A stretch of DNA of 64,000 bases from Faecalibacterium langellae (GTDB lineage Bacteria > Bacillota > Clostridia > Oscillospirales > Ruminococcaceae). Position numbers and translations under genes: made by a program. The stretch lies in contig NZ_NMTR01000001.1 in NCBI RefSeq assembly GCF_002549775.1, positions 1 through 64,000 of the forward strand, given 5' to 3'. The notes under the pieces are model-generated. The model was not told the DNA's origin. It saw only the letters and a program-made list of their open reading frames with translations, and searched no databases. How positions within the stretch are numbered: position 1 is the first letter of the stretch; each line of letters opens with the position of its first letter. Of this stretch, positions 17,391 to 27,044 are shown piece by piece.

Positions 17391-19372
17391 AAGAATTGCA
17401 GGCAAAAGCCAAAGTCACCCAGACCATGACCCGTGATGGTCTGGTGGTGGAAAATCAAGCGGACGGCACTGTAGAGAATGTTTCCAGTCGGGAAGCGGAA
17501 CAGGATTACTCAACGGATTCCGAGGGCAAGGCCGAAAAAATTCTGGAACGGGCCGAGGACATCAAGGACGGGCATAAAAATAAAAGGAAAGCGAAAAAGG
17601 CAGCAGAAACAGCGGCCACCGCCAAAAGTGAAGATGGTCTGCACCGTTCCGCCGCCCGTCTGGAACTGACCGAAGAAGAAAGGGCAGACCCGGCGTTGCA
17701 GCCGTACATCCAAAAGGCGGAAGCGAAAGCCGACAAGCTAGATGCGGCCCGCGCCGCTCTGCCGAAAAAGCGTGTCCCGGTCAAAGAAAAAGTCTACGAT
17801 GCAGCCAGCGGCAAGGCAAAATCCACCCTGCGGTTTGAGCAGCAGGACAAAGGCCCGCCCAGCCTGAAACCAAACCCGGCCAGCCGCCCGCTGTCGGAAG
17901 CATTGCTGTTCGCTCACGGAAAAATCCACGAGGTCGAACACGAAAATGTGGGCGTGGAGGGCGGCCACAAAGGTGAAGAACTGGTGGAGCGTCAGACCGC
18001 CAAAGCCATCCGCAGCGGCATCCGGCACCACAAGATGAAACCCTACAAGGCCGTGGAAAAGGCAGAGCGTCAGCTCATGTCTGCCAATGCAGAATACTTT
18101 TACCAGAAATCCTTGCGGGACAATCCGCAAATTGCACAGGCGGCCAGCAACCCCATTTCCCGGATGTGGCAGAAACGGCGTATCAAACAGCAGTATGCCA
18201 AAGCTGCACGGCAGGCCGGCCAAGCCGCCGCGCAGGGTGCAGCCGCCACCGCAGAGAACGGTTTCCGGGTAACGAAGCTGGCGGCCGAGGGCAGCGAACG
18301 GGTAGCCGAATTTGCGGCCCGGAACTGGAAAACCATTCTGATCGTGGCGGTGTTCGGTCTGCTGGCTCTGCTCCTGATAACGGGGTTGCAGTCCTGCACC
18401 GTGATGGCGGGCACAGCAGGAACCGGCGTGACGGCATCCTCTTACTTTTCCAAGGACAAGGATATGCTGGGTGCAGAGAAAGCCTACGCCAAGCTGGAAC
18501 AAAAACTGCAACGGTATCTCGACACCTACGAGGCCACCCACAACTACGATGAATACCATTTTTATCTGGACGAAATCGAGCATGACCCCTATGTGCTGAT
18601 CTCGATTTTGTCCGCGCCCCATGATGGCGTTTTTACATTGGCCGAGGTGCAGGGCGAACTTGAAATGCTCTTTGAAAAGCAGTACATCCTGACCGAGACT
18701 GTGACCATGCAGATACGTTACCGTACAAAAATGATGGTCATTATTGGCCCGTATGGTGTGCCGCAAGTTATCACCTACCAAGAACCGTATGAATACTACA
18801 TCTGCACGGTCAAGCTGAAGAACAAGGATTTATCTCATCTGCCTGTGGAAGTACTGACCGAGGAACAGCTTAGTGCCTATTCGCTCTATATGCGCACGCT
18901 GGGCAACCGGCCGGATTTGTTCGGGCAGGCACAGTACCCCAATGCGTCCACCATCAAGCAGCCCACCTACTACGATGTTCCCCCGGAAGCTCTCAAAGAT
19001 GATAAGTTCGCTGCCATGATGGAGGAAGCAACCAAGTACATTGGCTACCCGTATGTGTGGGGCGGCAGTTCACCCAGTACCAGCTTTGATTGCAGCGGCT
19101 ACATTTCGTGGGTTCTGAATCACTCCGGCTGGAACGTGGGCCGTCAGACCGCACAGGGCCTTTACAACTTCTGTACTCCTGTTTCGGCCGCACAGGTCAA
19201 ACCGGGCGACCTTGTGTTTTTCAAGGGAACCTACGATACCCCCGGCGTGAGCCATTGCGGTATCTATGTGGGCAATTCCATCATGCTGCACTGCGGCGAC
19301 CCTATCTCTTACACAAACCTCAACTCAAAATATTGGCAGGAACATTTTTACAGCTATGGGCGTTTACCGTGA
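17387..19372 (+). CDS. ICE NlpC/P60 cell-wall hydrolase (CD1108-type)
   Basis: The 661-residue protein has a highly charged Lys/Ala/Glu-rich N-terminus, a membrane segment near residues 315-335 (TILIVAVFGLLALLLI), an extracellular middle region, and a C-terminal NlpC/P60 peptidase with Cys569 (FDCSGYISWVL) and His623 (SHCGIYVG). It would open peptidoglycan for the conjugation channel, like the VirB1/Tn916 Orf14 group. It starts at TTG behind GGAGGTG and overlaps the methyltransferase stop. Confidence 0.9.
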   Translation: MKELQAKAKVTQTMTRDGLVVENQADGTVENVSSREAEQDYSTDSEGKAEKILERAEDIKDGHKNKRKAKKAAETAATAKSEDGLHRSAARLELTEEERADPALQPYIQKAEAKADKLDAARAALPKKRVPVKEKVYDAASGKAKSTLRFEQQDKGPPSLKPNPASRPLSEALLFAHGKIHEVEHENVGVEGGHKGEELVERQTAKAIRSGIRHHKMKPYKAVEKAERQLMSANAEYFYQKSLRDNPQIAQAASNPISRMWQKRRIKQQYAKAARQAGQAAAQGAAATAENGFRVTKLAAEGSERVAEFAARNWKTILIVAVFGLLALLLITGLQSCTVMAGTAGTGVTASSYFSKDKDMLGAEKAYAKLEQKLQRYLDTYEATHNYDEYHFYLDEIEHDPYVLISILSAPHDGVFTLAEVQGELEMLFEKQYILTETVTMQIRYRTKMMVIIGPYGVPQVITYQEPYEYYICTVKLKNKDLSHLPVEVLTEEQLSAYSLYMRTLGNRPDLFGQAQYPNASTIKQPTYYDVPPEALKDDKFAAMMEEATKYIGYPYVWGGSSPSTSFDCSGYISWVLNHSGWNVGRQTAQGLYNFCTPVSAAQVKPGDLVFFKGTYDTPGVSHCGIYVGNSIMLHCGDPISYTNLNSKYWQEHFYSYGRLP

Positions 19373-19390
19373 CGCCAGAAAGGATTTTGT

Positions 19391-19642
19391 ATGGCAAAAA
19401 GACTTTCCCGCATTGAGCGCGACATCGAACGGCTCAAAGAAAAAATCAGCGAATACCAGCAGCAGTTGAAAGAACTGGAAGCTGCAAAGACCGAACAGGA
19501 AAATCTGCAAATCATTCAGCTGGTGCGCAGCATGAATATGAAGCCGGACGAGTTTGCGGCCTTCCTGCGCAGCGGTGCGCTGAACGCTGCGCCCACCGTT
19601 ACCCCGTACCACAAACAGGAGGATGCCGCCGATGAAACCTGA
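19391..19642 (+). CDS. DUF4315-family ICE protein
   Basis: This 83-residue protein is mostly a coiled coil (heptad-like ERDIERLKEKISEYQQQ), followed by a short segment MKPDEFAAFLRSG. It lies in the usual place of DUF4315 proteins between the NlpC/P60 and DUF4366 genes. Its function is unknown. Confidence 0.85.
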   Translation: MAKRLSRIERDIERLKEKISEYQQQLKELEAAKTEQENLQIIQLVRSMNMKPDEFAAFLRSGALNAAPTVTPYHKQEDAADET

Positions 19643-20354
19643 TTGGAACCGCCGTTTTGCAGCTGGGCTGCTGGCTATCCTGCTCTGCCTCTGCTCCTTT
19701 TCCATGCCCGCTTTTGCAAGCGGCTCTGACCCTGCCCCGGAACCTCTGCCGGAGATTATCGAAGAAGAACCCACCACGGGCGGCATGGAGCCGGAGGGTG
19801 TGCCCATCACGCCCAAGGGCAATGCAACACTGGTGGATGATTTCTACGGGGACAAACAGCTTATCACAGTGACCACCAAGGCCGGGAATTATTTTTACAT
19901 TCTCATTGACCGTGCCAACGAGGACAAGGAAATGTCCGTTCACTTCCTGAACCAAGTGGACGATGCCGACTTGCTGGCCCTGCTGGATGAAGAACCGCAG
20001 GACACCGAGTTCTGCACCTGCACGGTGAAATGTGAGGCCGGAAGTGTCAACGAAAACTGCCCCTTGTGTGAAAAGAGCCTGCGCAACTGCACGACCCCGG
20101 AAGCAGTCAAAACCGATACCGAAACGCCGCAGGAAAAGCCGAAGTCCAACATGGGCAGTCTGATGATCCTGCTGGTGCTGGCTTTGGCTGGCGGTGGCGC
20201 GGCACTCTATTATTTCAAGTTCCGCAAGCCCAAGGCCGACACCACCGGGCACGATGATCTGGACGAATACGATTTTGGCGAGGACGAGGATGCAGACGAG
20301 GAACCGGCTGAAATCGAAATTCATTCGGAGAATGGACAGGAGGATGAAACATGA
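19632..20354 (+). CDS. DUF4366-family exported membrane protein
   Basis: The 240-residue protein has a signal peptide (LLAILLCLCSFSMPAFA), an extracellular domain with a Cys group (CTCTVKCEAG, CPLCEKS, NC) that may bind metal or form disulfides, a membrane segment (MILLVLALAGGGAALYYF) and an acidic cytoplasmic tail. ATG at 19,632 is preferred to 19,623 because GGAGG is then 9 bases upstream. It overlaps DUF4315 and topB, consistent with one operon. Confidence 0.85.
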   Translation: MKPDWNRRFAAGLLAILLCLCSFSMPAFASGSDPAPEPLPEIIEEEPTTGGMEPEGVPITPKGNATLVDDFYGDKQLITVTTKAGNYFYILIDRANEDKEMSVHFLNQVDDADLLALLDEEPQDTEFCTCTVKCEAGSVNENCPLCEKSLRNCTTPEAVKTDTETPQEKPKSNMGSLMILLVLALAGGGAALYYFKFRKPKADTTGHDDLDEYDFGEDEDADEEPAEIEIHSENGQEDET

Positions 20355-22429
20355 GCTTTCAGCTGGTGATCGCCGAAAAGCCCAGTGTGGCCCGTAGCAT
20401 CGCCGCCGTGATCGGGGCCACTGAAAAGCAAAACGGCTATTGGCAGGGCGGCGGGTATCTGGTCAGCTGGTGCATCGGGCATCTGGTGTCCTTTGCAGAG
20501 GCGGGCCAGTACGATGAAAAATACTGCAAGTGGCGGTATGAGGATTTGCCCATCCTGCCCCAGCCGTGGCAGTTCGTCGTCCCGGACGAAAAGAAACAGC
20601 AGTTTGAAGTTCTGCGTGCCCTGCTCAACCGCCCGGATGTGGACAGTGTGACCGCCGCAACCGACGCAGGCCGGGAGGGAGAACTGATTTTCCGTCTTGT
20701 CTACCAAATGGCCGGCTGCACGAAACCTGTGAAGCGGCTCTGGATTTCCAGCATGGAGGATGCTGCTATCCGGGAGGGCTTCGCAAACCTGCGCCCGGAT
20801 TCGGACTACGATGCGCTATACCAATCGGCCCTCTGCCGCGCAAAGGCGGATTGGCTGGTGGGCATCAATGCAACACGGCTGTTTTCGGTGCTGTACCATA
20901 AGACCCTGACCGTGGGCCGGGTGCAGACCCCGACACTGAAAATGCTGGTGGACCGGGATGCAAAAATCCTGCGCTTCCAGAAAGAAAAGTATTATACGGT
21001 CGGCATCCAGTCCGGCAGCCTGAAAGCGGACAGCGGACGCATTGCGGATGCAGAAACCGCAAATTCTCTCAAAGAAAAATGCACAGGTGCAAATGCAGTC
21101 TGCACGTCCATTCGGCGAGAGAAAAAGGCGGAACAGCCGCCCAAACTCTATGACCTGACCACCTTGCAGCGGGAGGCAAACCGCCTGTTCGGCTTCACGG
21201 CAAAGCAGACCCTTGACTATGCCCAGCAGCTTTATGAAAAGAAACTGCTGACCTATCCCCGCACGGACAGCCAATATCTGACCGAGGACATGGGCCAGAC
21301 GGTACAACATCTTGTGTCTGATCTGCTGGGGCTGCTGCCCTTTGCCCAAGGACTTGCGCTGACTGCGGAAGTGGGCCGGGTACTGAACAGCAAAAAGGTA
21401 TCGGACCACCACGCCATCCTTCCCACAGCCGAATTTGTAAAACAGGGCTTCACCGGCCTTGCCGAGAGTGAATGCAAGCTGATGAACCTTGTCTGCTCCA
21501 AGCTGCTCTGCGCCGTGGCTGCACCCCATGAGTACGAAACTGTGACTGCTGTGTTCTCCTGTGCAGGAAACGAGTTCACCGCCAAGGGAAAGACCGTGCT
21601 TGTCCCCGGCTGGAAAGAGATCGACCAACGGTTCCGCTCCACCATGAAAGCAGACGGCGAAGAAGAAGCGGAAAGCCTGAACACCCTGCCGGAACTGGCC
21701 GAGGGGCAGAGTTTTTCCGTGACGGCTAACGTTTCGGAACGCTTCACGTCCCCGCCGAAAGCCTACACCGAAGATACGCTCCTGTCAGCAATGGAGCGGG
21801 CCGGAGCCGAGGATATGCCGGAAAACTCAGAACGCAAGGGGCTGGGTACTCCGGCCACCCGTGCGGCGATTCTGGAAAAGCTGGTGCAAATGGGCTTTGT
21901 GCAGCGCAAGGGCAAACAGCTTGTCCCCACCAAGGACGGCATCAATCTGGCGGTGGTTCTGCCGGAAAGCCTGACCTCTCCCGCCCTGACCGCCGAATGG
22001 GAAAACCGCCTGACCGAGATTGCCAAAGGCAAGGCAGACCCGGACGAGTTCATGGCCGAAATTGAAGCGCAGGTGCGCCAGCTGGTCAAGACCTATTCTT
22101 GTATCAGTACAGATAAGCAAAACTTGTTCCAGTCAGAACGGGTTATTATCGGCAAGTGTCCCCGGTGTAGTGAAAACGTCTACGAGGGCAAGAAAAACTT
22201 CTACTGCGGAAATCGTGGCTGTCAGTTCGTAATGTGGAAGAATGACCGCTTCTTTGAGCAGCGCAAAAAGGCGTTCACACCGAAGATCGCCGCTGCTCTG
22301 CTCAAAAACGGTAAGGCAAAGGTCAAGAGCCTCTATTCCGAAAAGACAGGCAAAACCTATGATGCAACGGTGCTTCTGGCAGATACGGGAGGCAAGTACG
22401 TCAATTACCGGGTAGAGCGCAAAGAGTAA
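20351..22429 (+). CDS. topB: DNA topoisomerase III
   Basis: The 692-residue type IA topoisomerase has the Toprim start VIAEKPSVARSIA, the acidic DAGREGELIF motif, the active-site Tyr302 in TYPRTDSQYL, and a C-terminal zinc-ribbon-like CPRC/CGNRGC segment. Such copies are standard in Tn1549-type elements and untangle DNA during transfer or replication. The start overlaps the previous stop. Confidence 0.95.
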   Translation: MSFQLVIAEKPSVARSIAAVIGATEKQNGYWQGGGYLVSWCIGHLVSFAEAGQYDEKYCKWRYEDLPILPQPWQFVVPDEKKQQFEVLRALLNRPDVDSVTAATDAGREGELIFRLVYQMAGCTKPVKRLWISSMEDAAIREGFANLRPDSDYDALYQSALCRAKADWLVGINATRLFSVLYHKTLTVGRVQTPTLKMLVDRDAKILRFQKEKYYTVGIQSGSLKADSGRIADAETANSLKEKCTGANAVCTSIRREKKAEQPPKLYDLTTLQREANRLFGFTAKQTLDYAQQLYEKKLLTYPRTDSQYLTEDMGQTVQHLVSDLLGLLPFAQGLALTAEVGRVLNSKKVSDHHAILPTAEFVKQGFTGLAESECKLMNLVCSKLLCAVAAPHEYETVTAVFSCAGNEFTAKGKTVLVPGWKEIDQRFRSTMKADGEEEAESLNTLPELAEGQSFSVTANVSERFTSPPKAYTEDTLLSAMERAGAEDMPENSERKGLGTPATRAAILEKLVQMGFVQRKGKQLVPTKDGINLAVVLPESLTSPALTAEWENRLTEIAKGKADPDEFMAEIEAQVRQLVKTYSCISTDKQNLFQSERVIIGKCPRCSENVYEGKKNFYCGNRGCQFVMWKNDRFFEQRKKAFTPKIAAALLKNGKAKVKSLYSEKTGKTYDATVLLADTGGKYVNYRVERKE

Positions 22430-22444
22430 GGCAAAAATACGAGG

Positions 22445-22487
22445 GCCGGTTATGGTAAGGTGAAGCATTCATTTTGCCATAACCGGC
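22445..22487 (+). promoter_or_regulatory. intercistronic hairpin
   Basis: An 11-bp perfect stem (GCCGGTTATGG with its complement) with a 21-base loop lies between topB and the next gene. No T run follows, so it is more likely an mRNA processing or stability element than a terminator. Confidence 0.5.
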
Positions 22488-22527
22488 TCTCTCTATCCGT
22501 AGGATAGCAAAAAAGGAGTGTGACCAA

Positions 22528-25500
22528 ATGAGCGAATTGTTTTCCATCCAGCTGCAAAATCGGCAGCAGCAAGGCAGGGATGGCATCTGGCTGGACCTGC
22601 CCACTACAACCGAACAGGTACAAGCGGCCCTGCGGCAAATCGGCATTTCGTCCGATAATCCGCAGGGCCTTTTCATTTCCGGCTATTTTGCCGAGGAAGA
22701 AAAGCGTTTTGCCATCCCCTACAACATGGTGCTGGCATCCAATGTGGACGAACTGAACTTTCTGGCATCACGACTGGAAACACTCTCTACCGGGGAACGC
22801 GCAGAACTGAACGCCGCCTTGCAAGCCCCGCAGAGTGAGCTTTTCAGCATCGGGAGAATCACCGACTTTCCCGAAAATGTGGACTACTATGTGCATCTGC
22901 CGGATGTGCACGGGCCTGCCCAGCTAGGAGATTACTACCTGAATCGCTCCGGCATGGTGGATATGCCGGAAGAATGGAAAGGCGGCATCGACACGGCACA
23001 GTTTGGCCGGTATGTGGCTCAGCAGGAACAGGGTGCGTTCACCCAGTACGGCTACCTTGTCAAAAGCGGGGACGAGTGGCAGAAAGTCCACGAGGGCCAG
23101 CCCGTGCCGGAGGAATACCGGGTACTGTCCTTTCCTGTGCCGGAAGTCATGCGGGATGCAGCCAATATCCCGCCGCCTGTTCAACCTGAAACAGAACCGC
23201 AGAAAGTTATTCCCATTATCCTGAACGGTAAGGACAGCGCAGAACGGATGAAAGAAATCACGGACCGGCTGGAAACAGGGATTCAGCAGTTGTTCGACAG
23301 CGACCGCTACAAAGCCTACCTCACCACGATGGCAAAATTCCACAATTACAGCTTCAACAACACCTTGCTGATCGCCATGCAGGGCGGGCAGCTGGTGGCG
23401 GGCTTCAACAAGTGGAAAGACACGTTCCATCGCACCGTGAAAAAGGGCGAAAAAGGCATCAAGATTCTTGCTCCTGCGCCGTACAAGGTCAAGCAGAAGA
23501 TGGAAAAGCTGGACGAACAGGGCAAGCCGATTCTGGACAAGGACGGCAAGCCGCTGACGGAAGAAAAGACCGTGCAGATTCCGGCGTTCAAGGTGGTGTC
23601 TGTGTTCGATGTCAGCCAGACCGAGGGCGAGCCGCTGCCGTCCATTGCCGTGGATGAACTGTCCGGCAGCGTGCAGGACTACCAAGATTTTTTCAAGGCG
23701 TTGGAGCAGGCATCCCCGGTGCCCATCGGGTTTGAGGACATCGAGGGCGGCGCGCATGGGTACTTTCATCTGCTCGACAACCGCATTGCCATCCAAGAGG
23801 GCATGAGCCAGTTACAGACCATCAAGACGGCCATCCATGAGATTGCCCATGCCAAGCTGCACACCATCGACCCGAACACCCCGGAACAGAGCAACCGCCC
23901 GGACAGCCGCACCCGCGAGGTGCAGGCCGAAAGCGTGGCCTATGCCGTCTGCCAGCACTACGGGCTGGACACATCCGAGTATTCCTTTGGCTATGTGGCT
24001 GGGTGGAGTTCTGGTCGGGAACTGGCGGAGCTGAAAGCCTCTCTGGAAGTTATCCGTAGCGCGGCCCATGAGCTGATCTCTGCGCTGGACGAACATCTGG
24101 CAGAACTGCGCCAGCAGCGGGAAGCAGACCTTTCCAACGCACAGGAAGCCGCATTTGCATTGGATAACGGCAACACCTTGTTTATCCAGACCTGCGATTC
24201 CGGCTATGACTACACCCTGTATGGCCCGGATAATAAGGCTCTGGACGGCGGCCAACTGGACGCACCCGGTCTGACCCTGCCGGATGCCGGAGAGGAAGCT
24301 CTTGCTCTGCTGGGGCAGACAGTCAAGGTGTCGGAAGTTTTGTTGGGCGACAAGCTGGCAGCGTTCCAAGAGGCAGCAGAAAAAGCGAATGAAATTCCCG
24401 CACCCGTTAAAATTCCAGACCCCGCCGCAGAGCCCACGGTCACAATTCTGTGGAGTGAAAGTGACAAGCTGCAGGACGGCGAAACCATGCCACTGTCCGT
24501 GGCAAACCGCGTCTTTGAAGAACTGGACACCGCCCAGCACACGGAACGGGAAAAGGATGGTTACGAGGGCGGCTGGTACGACAAGACCGCGTTCCGCATT
24601 GACTTTACCCTGAACGGCCAGCCCGACAACTACGAGGGGCGGCAGGATTTTGGTGACGGGGACGGCTCCCTGATTCAGCACATCCGGAGCTACCACGAAT
24701 ACTACGCCAAAGACGAGAACTGGAAAAATTTTGTTCTGCACAACAAGGGCCCGGAAGCATGGGTACAGGACAAGGCAGAGCGGGAAATGGTGCTGACCGA
24801 GTTTATCCCGTACCTCAAACAGCATTGCAATCTTTCCGCTATGGAGCAGACCGCCACCACTGCTTTGCGGGAGGAACAGAACATTTCGCCGGAACAGACC
24901 GTCTATTACAACGCGGTTGTGACCTATGTGCAGGACTGCCGCCCGCTGCTCAACCAAGGCCAATACAACTTGCCGGAACCGCCCAAGCTGGCTGACTTTG
25001 ACCAGAGCTTGCAGGACTACAAGGCACAGGTGCAGGCCGAGATCGCGCAGGAAGCGGCCGCTGCCGGAATGACCGTAGAGAAATACGCGGCAGCAGGATT
25101 TGAAGCACCGCAGCAGGACAGCTTTTCCATCTACCAGCTGCGCAATGAGGATTCCACTCACGATTACCGTTTTGAGCCATACGACCGCCTGCAGGCCGCT
25201 GGCCGGACTGTGGACAAGGCCAACTACGCAGAAGTTTACTCTGCGCCGCTGACTGCTGGCACCACGTTGGAGGACATCTACCGCACATTCAATGTTGACT
25301 ATCCGGCAGATTTCAAGGGACACTCACTGTCTGTTTCGGATGTGGTGGTGCTGCACCAGAATGGGCAGGACACCGCCCATTACTGCGACAGTGTGGGCTT
25401 CCAGCAGGTGCCGGAGTTCTTACGGGAAAATCCGCTGCGCACCGCAGAACTTTCCACCGAACAGAACGAAAATATGATTGACAGTGTGCTGAACAATGCG

Positions 25501-25722
25501 CCCTCTTTAGGTGAGTTGGAAGCCAAAGCAAAGGCCGGAGAACAAATTTCTCTGACGGACCTTGCCGCCGCAGTCAAGGCCGAGGAAAAGGCACCGAAAG
25601 CCAAGAAGTCCCGCGCCGCAAAAACGAAAAAACCGTCCATCCGGGCACAGCTGGATGCCGCAAAAAAGGAGCAGAGCAAGCAAACGCCGCCACGGGAAAA
25701 GACAAAGGAATTGGAGGTATAA
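22528..25722 (+). CDS. large ArdA/ArdC-like antirestriction protein with YodL-type C-terminus
   Basis: This is a 1,064-residue multidomain protein. The N-terminus (about 1-150) resembles the antirestriction ArdA-like domain of ICE proteins. Residues of about 235-330 resemble the ArdC N-terminal ssDNA-binding domain (FNNTLLIAMQGG, VAGFNKWKD). A zincin motif AIHEIAHA lies near residues 435-442. The C-terminal part is of YodL/DUF4316 type and ends in a Lys-rich tail. It starts with ATG behind AAGGAG. The protein probably protects or prepares incoming single-stranded DNA in the recipient. Confidence 0.85.
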   Translation: MSELFSIQLQNRQQQGRDGIWLDLPTTTEQVQAALRQIGISSDNPQGLFISGYFAEEEKRFAIPYNMVLASNVDELNFLASRLETLSTGERAELNAALQAPQSELFSIGRITDFPENVDYYVHLPDVHGPAQLGDYYLNRSGMVDMPEEWKGGIDTAQFGRYVAQQEQGAFTQYGYLVKSGDEWQKVHEGQPVPEEYRVLSFPVPEVMRDAANIPPPVQPETEPQKVIPIILNGKDSAERMKEITDRLETGIQQLFDSDRYKAYLTTMAKFHNYSFNNTLLIAMQGGQLVAGFNKWKDTFHRTVKKGEKGIKILAPAPYKVKQKMEKLDEQGKPILDKDGKPLTEEKTVQIPAFKVVSVFDVSQTEGEPLPSIAVDELSGSVQDYQDFFKALEQASPVPIGFEDIEGGAHGYFHLLDNRIAIQEGMSQLQTIKTAIHEIAHAKLHTIDPNTPEQSNRPDSRTREVQAESVAYAVCQHYGLDTSEYSFGYVAGWSSGRELAELKASLEVIRSAAHELISALDEHLAELRQQREADLSNAQEAAFALDNGNTLFIQTCDSGYDYTLYGPDNKALDGGQLDAPGLTLPDAGEEALALLGQTVKVSEVLLGDKLAAFQEAAEKANEIPAPVKIPDPAAEPTVTILWSESDKLQDGETMPLSVANRVFEELDTAQHTEREKDGYEGGWYDKTAFRIDFTLNGQPDNYEGRQDFGDGDGSLIQHIRSYHEYYAKDENWKNFVLHNKGPEAWVQDKAEREMVLTEFIPYLKQHCNLSAMEQTATTALREEQNISPEQTVYYNAVVTYVQDCRPLLNQGQYNLPEPPKLADFDQSLQDYKAQVQAEIAQEAAAAGMTVEKYAAAGFEAPQQDSFSIYQLRNEDSTHDYRFEPYDRLQAAGRTVDKANYAEVYSAPLTAGTTLEDIYRTFNVDYPADFKGHSLSVSDVVVLHQNGQDTAHYCDSVGFQQVPEFLRENPLRTAELSTEQNENMIDSVLNNAPSLGELEAKAKAGEQISLTDLAAAVKAEEKAPKAKKSRAAKTKKPSIRAQLDAAKKEQSKQTPPREKTKELEV

Positions 25723-25725
25723 GCC

Positions 25726-26670
25726 GTGCAAAAATTTGAAAATGTGGATGTGATCGCTGCGCTGGAAGCCATTATGCACCAGAACACCGCATACTATCAG
25801 AGCGATTTTGCCTTTGACATCAAGATGCTGCGGAAAGCAACCCGCAGCGACCAGCCGGAAGATAAGCTGCTGTTGTGGCTGTCCCGGCCTTCTGGAACAT
25901 TCTGCTTCCGGGAACGGGACGTGCTGCTCAAAGACACCCAAACCTACAACACATGGAAATTCTGCGGCGAGCAGACCCACGACAGGATTCTTGCCTATGC
26001 GGTGGAGCTGACCGGCGCAGCCAACGGAACCGTGCAAGGCAATCTGTATGAATTGGACTATCAGCAGCATTTCCAGCACATCCGGGAAGCCGCCCTGCCC
26101 GTGGGTGCCAACCGTCTGATCTACGAAAGCGGGATGCGGGAGATTGACCCGAAAGAGCATTTCGACAGTCGCCCGGACAAATATTTCGGAGAGTTCGTGC
26201 GGTATGAAATGCAGCCCCGTGACCCGGAACTTCTGCAAGCGGCCATCCGTCAGGAGCAACGCAGCCGGGAACCTGCACGGCCCAGTGATTTCAAAGAACA
26301 TCTTGCAGCACTACACGCAGGGCTGATCGAGGCCGAGGCCCAGCGTATCGCAACCGATATAAAGCGGTTGGCGGCTCCCAACAGCCCGGACAAGAATCAT
26401 TTTATGGTGGAGGTATCGCCCTATTTCACCAAGCTGGCATCCAGCCGGGACACGGATCGGCTGATTGCCATGCTGCCGTACAAATCCCTGCACCTGTCCG
26501 GCGTGAAGGACCGCTTCGGTATCTACGCGCTGGTTGACAAAAACGAGAACCGGGACAAGGGCATCTGCAAGCCCCGCACTTCCGTCCGCAAGCAGCTTTC
26601 CGAAACAAAACAGGCCGCCAGCCCGAAAAAGGCAGCGGCCCGCAGCAAGCAACACGAAATGGAGGTCTGA
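25726..26670 (+). CDS. ICE hypothetical protein (DUF3849-like)
   Basis: This 314-residue protein starts at GTG with GGAGG upstream, 4 bases after the previous stop. It lies between the ArdA/ArdC-type and TTRAP genes, where related elements carry a conserved protein of unknown role. No catalytic motif is obvious, and the end is Lys/Ala-rich. The family label is tentative. Confidence 0.7.
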   Translation: MQKFENVDVIAALEAIMHQNTAYYQSDFAFDIKMLRKATRSDQPEDKLLLWLSRPSGTFCFRERDVLLKDTQTYNTWKFCGEQTHDRILAYAVELTGAANGTVQGNLYELDYQQHFQHIREAALPVGANRLIYESGMREIDPKEHFDSRPDKYFGEFVRYEMQPRDPELLQAAIRQEQRSREPARPSDFKEHLAALHAGLIEAEAQRIATDIKRLAAPNSPDKNHFMVEVSPYFTKLASSRDTDRLIAMLPYKSLHLSGVKDRFGIYALVDKNENRDKGICKPRTSVRKQLSETKQAASPKKAAARSKQHEMEV

Positions 26671-26673
26671 CGC

Positions 26674-26874
26674 ATGAATTTCAGCGTAGAAGAAGAAAAT
26701 TTGATTTGTATGTACCACGCTTCTGACCGCCGCCGGACGATGGCGCGGATGCTGGCCGCCCTGCCGGATATGGACACGGAAATGCGGCGGCTGGCAAACG
26801 GTGTTATTGCAAAGTTGGAGCACATGACCGATGCTGACTTTGACGGACAGAGGTTTGATTTCACGGGTGAATAA
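26674..26874 (+). CDS. transposon-transfer assisting protein (TTRAP family)
   Basis: The 66-residue acidic protein has the family pattern MNFSVEEENLICMY, RMLAALPDMD and KLEHMTDADFD. It is the last gene of the long conjugation operon. A GGAGG site precedes the ATG. The biochemical role is unknown. Confidence 0.8.
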   Translation: MNFSVEEENLICMYHASDRRRTMARMLAALPDMDTEMRRLANGVIAKLEHMTDADFDGQRFDFTGE

Positions 26875-26884
26875 TACCGCCAGC

Positions 26885-26931
26885 TTGACAGCCACACATT
26901 ATTTTTAATCAAAGTAATGTGCCGTTGTCAA
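26885..26931. repeat. 47-bp palindromic element, copy 1
   Basis: The element has TTGACA/TGTCAA ends and inner arms CACATTA/TAATGTG. Two more copies of the same length lie at 31,001-31,047 and 31,055-31,101. Copies 1 and 3 agree at about 38 of 47 positions. It bounds the defence block on the left. Confidence 0.7.
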
Positions 26932-26940
26932 CACAGAAAC

Positions 26941-26985
26941 AGCCGGACACGGTAGCCTTGTGGCTGCTGTGTCCGGCTTCTTATA
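26941..26985 (+). terminator. terminator of the conjugation operon
   Basis: A 10-bp perfect stem (26,941-26,950 with 26,969-26,978) is followed by a T-rich stretch. Confidence 0.7.
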
Positions 26986-27044
26986 TTCACCCTTTTATTT
27001 TATACACAATTATGGTAAACTAAACAAAGAAAGGGTGTGATCAT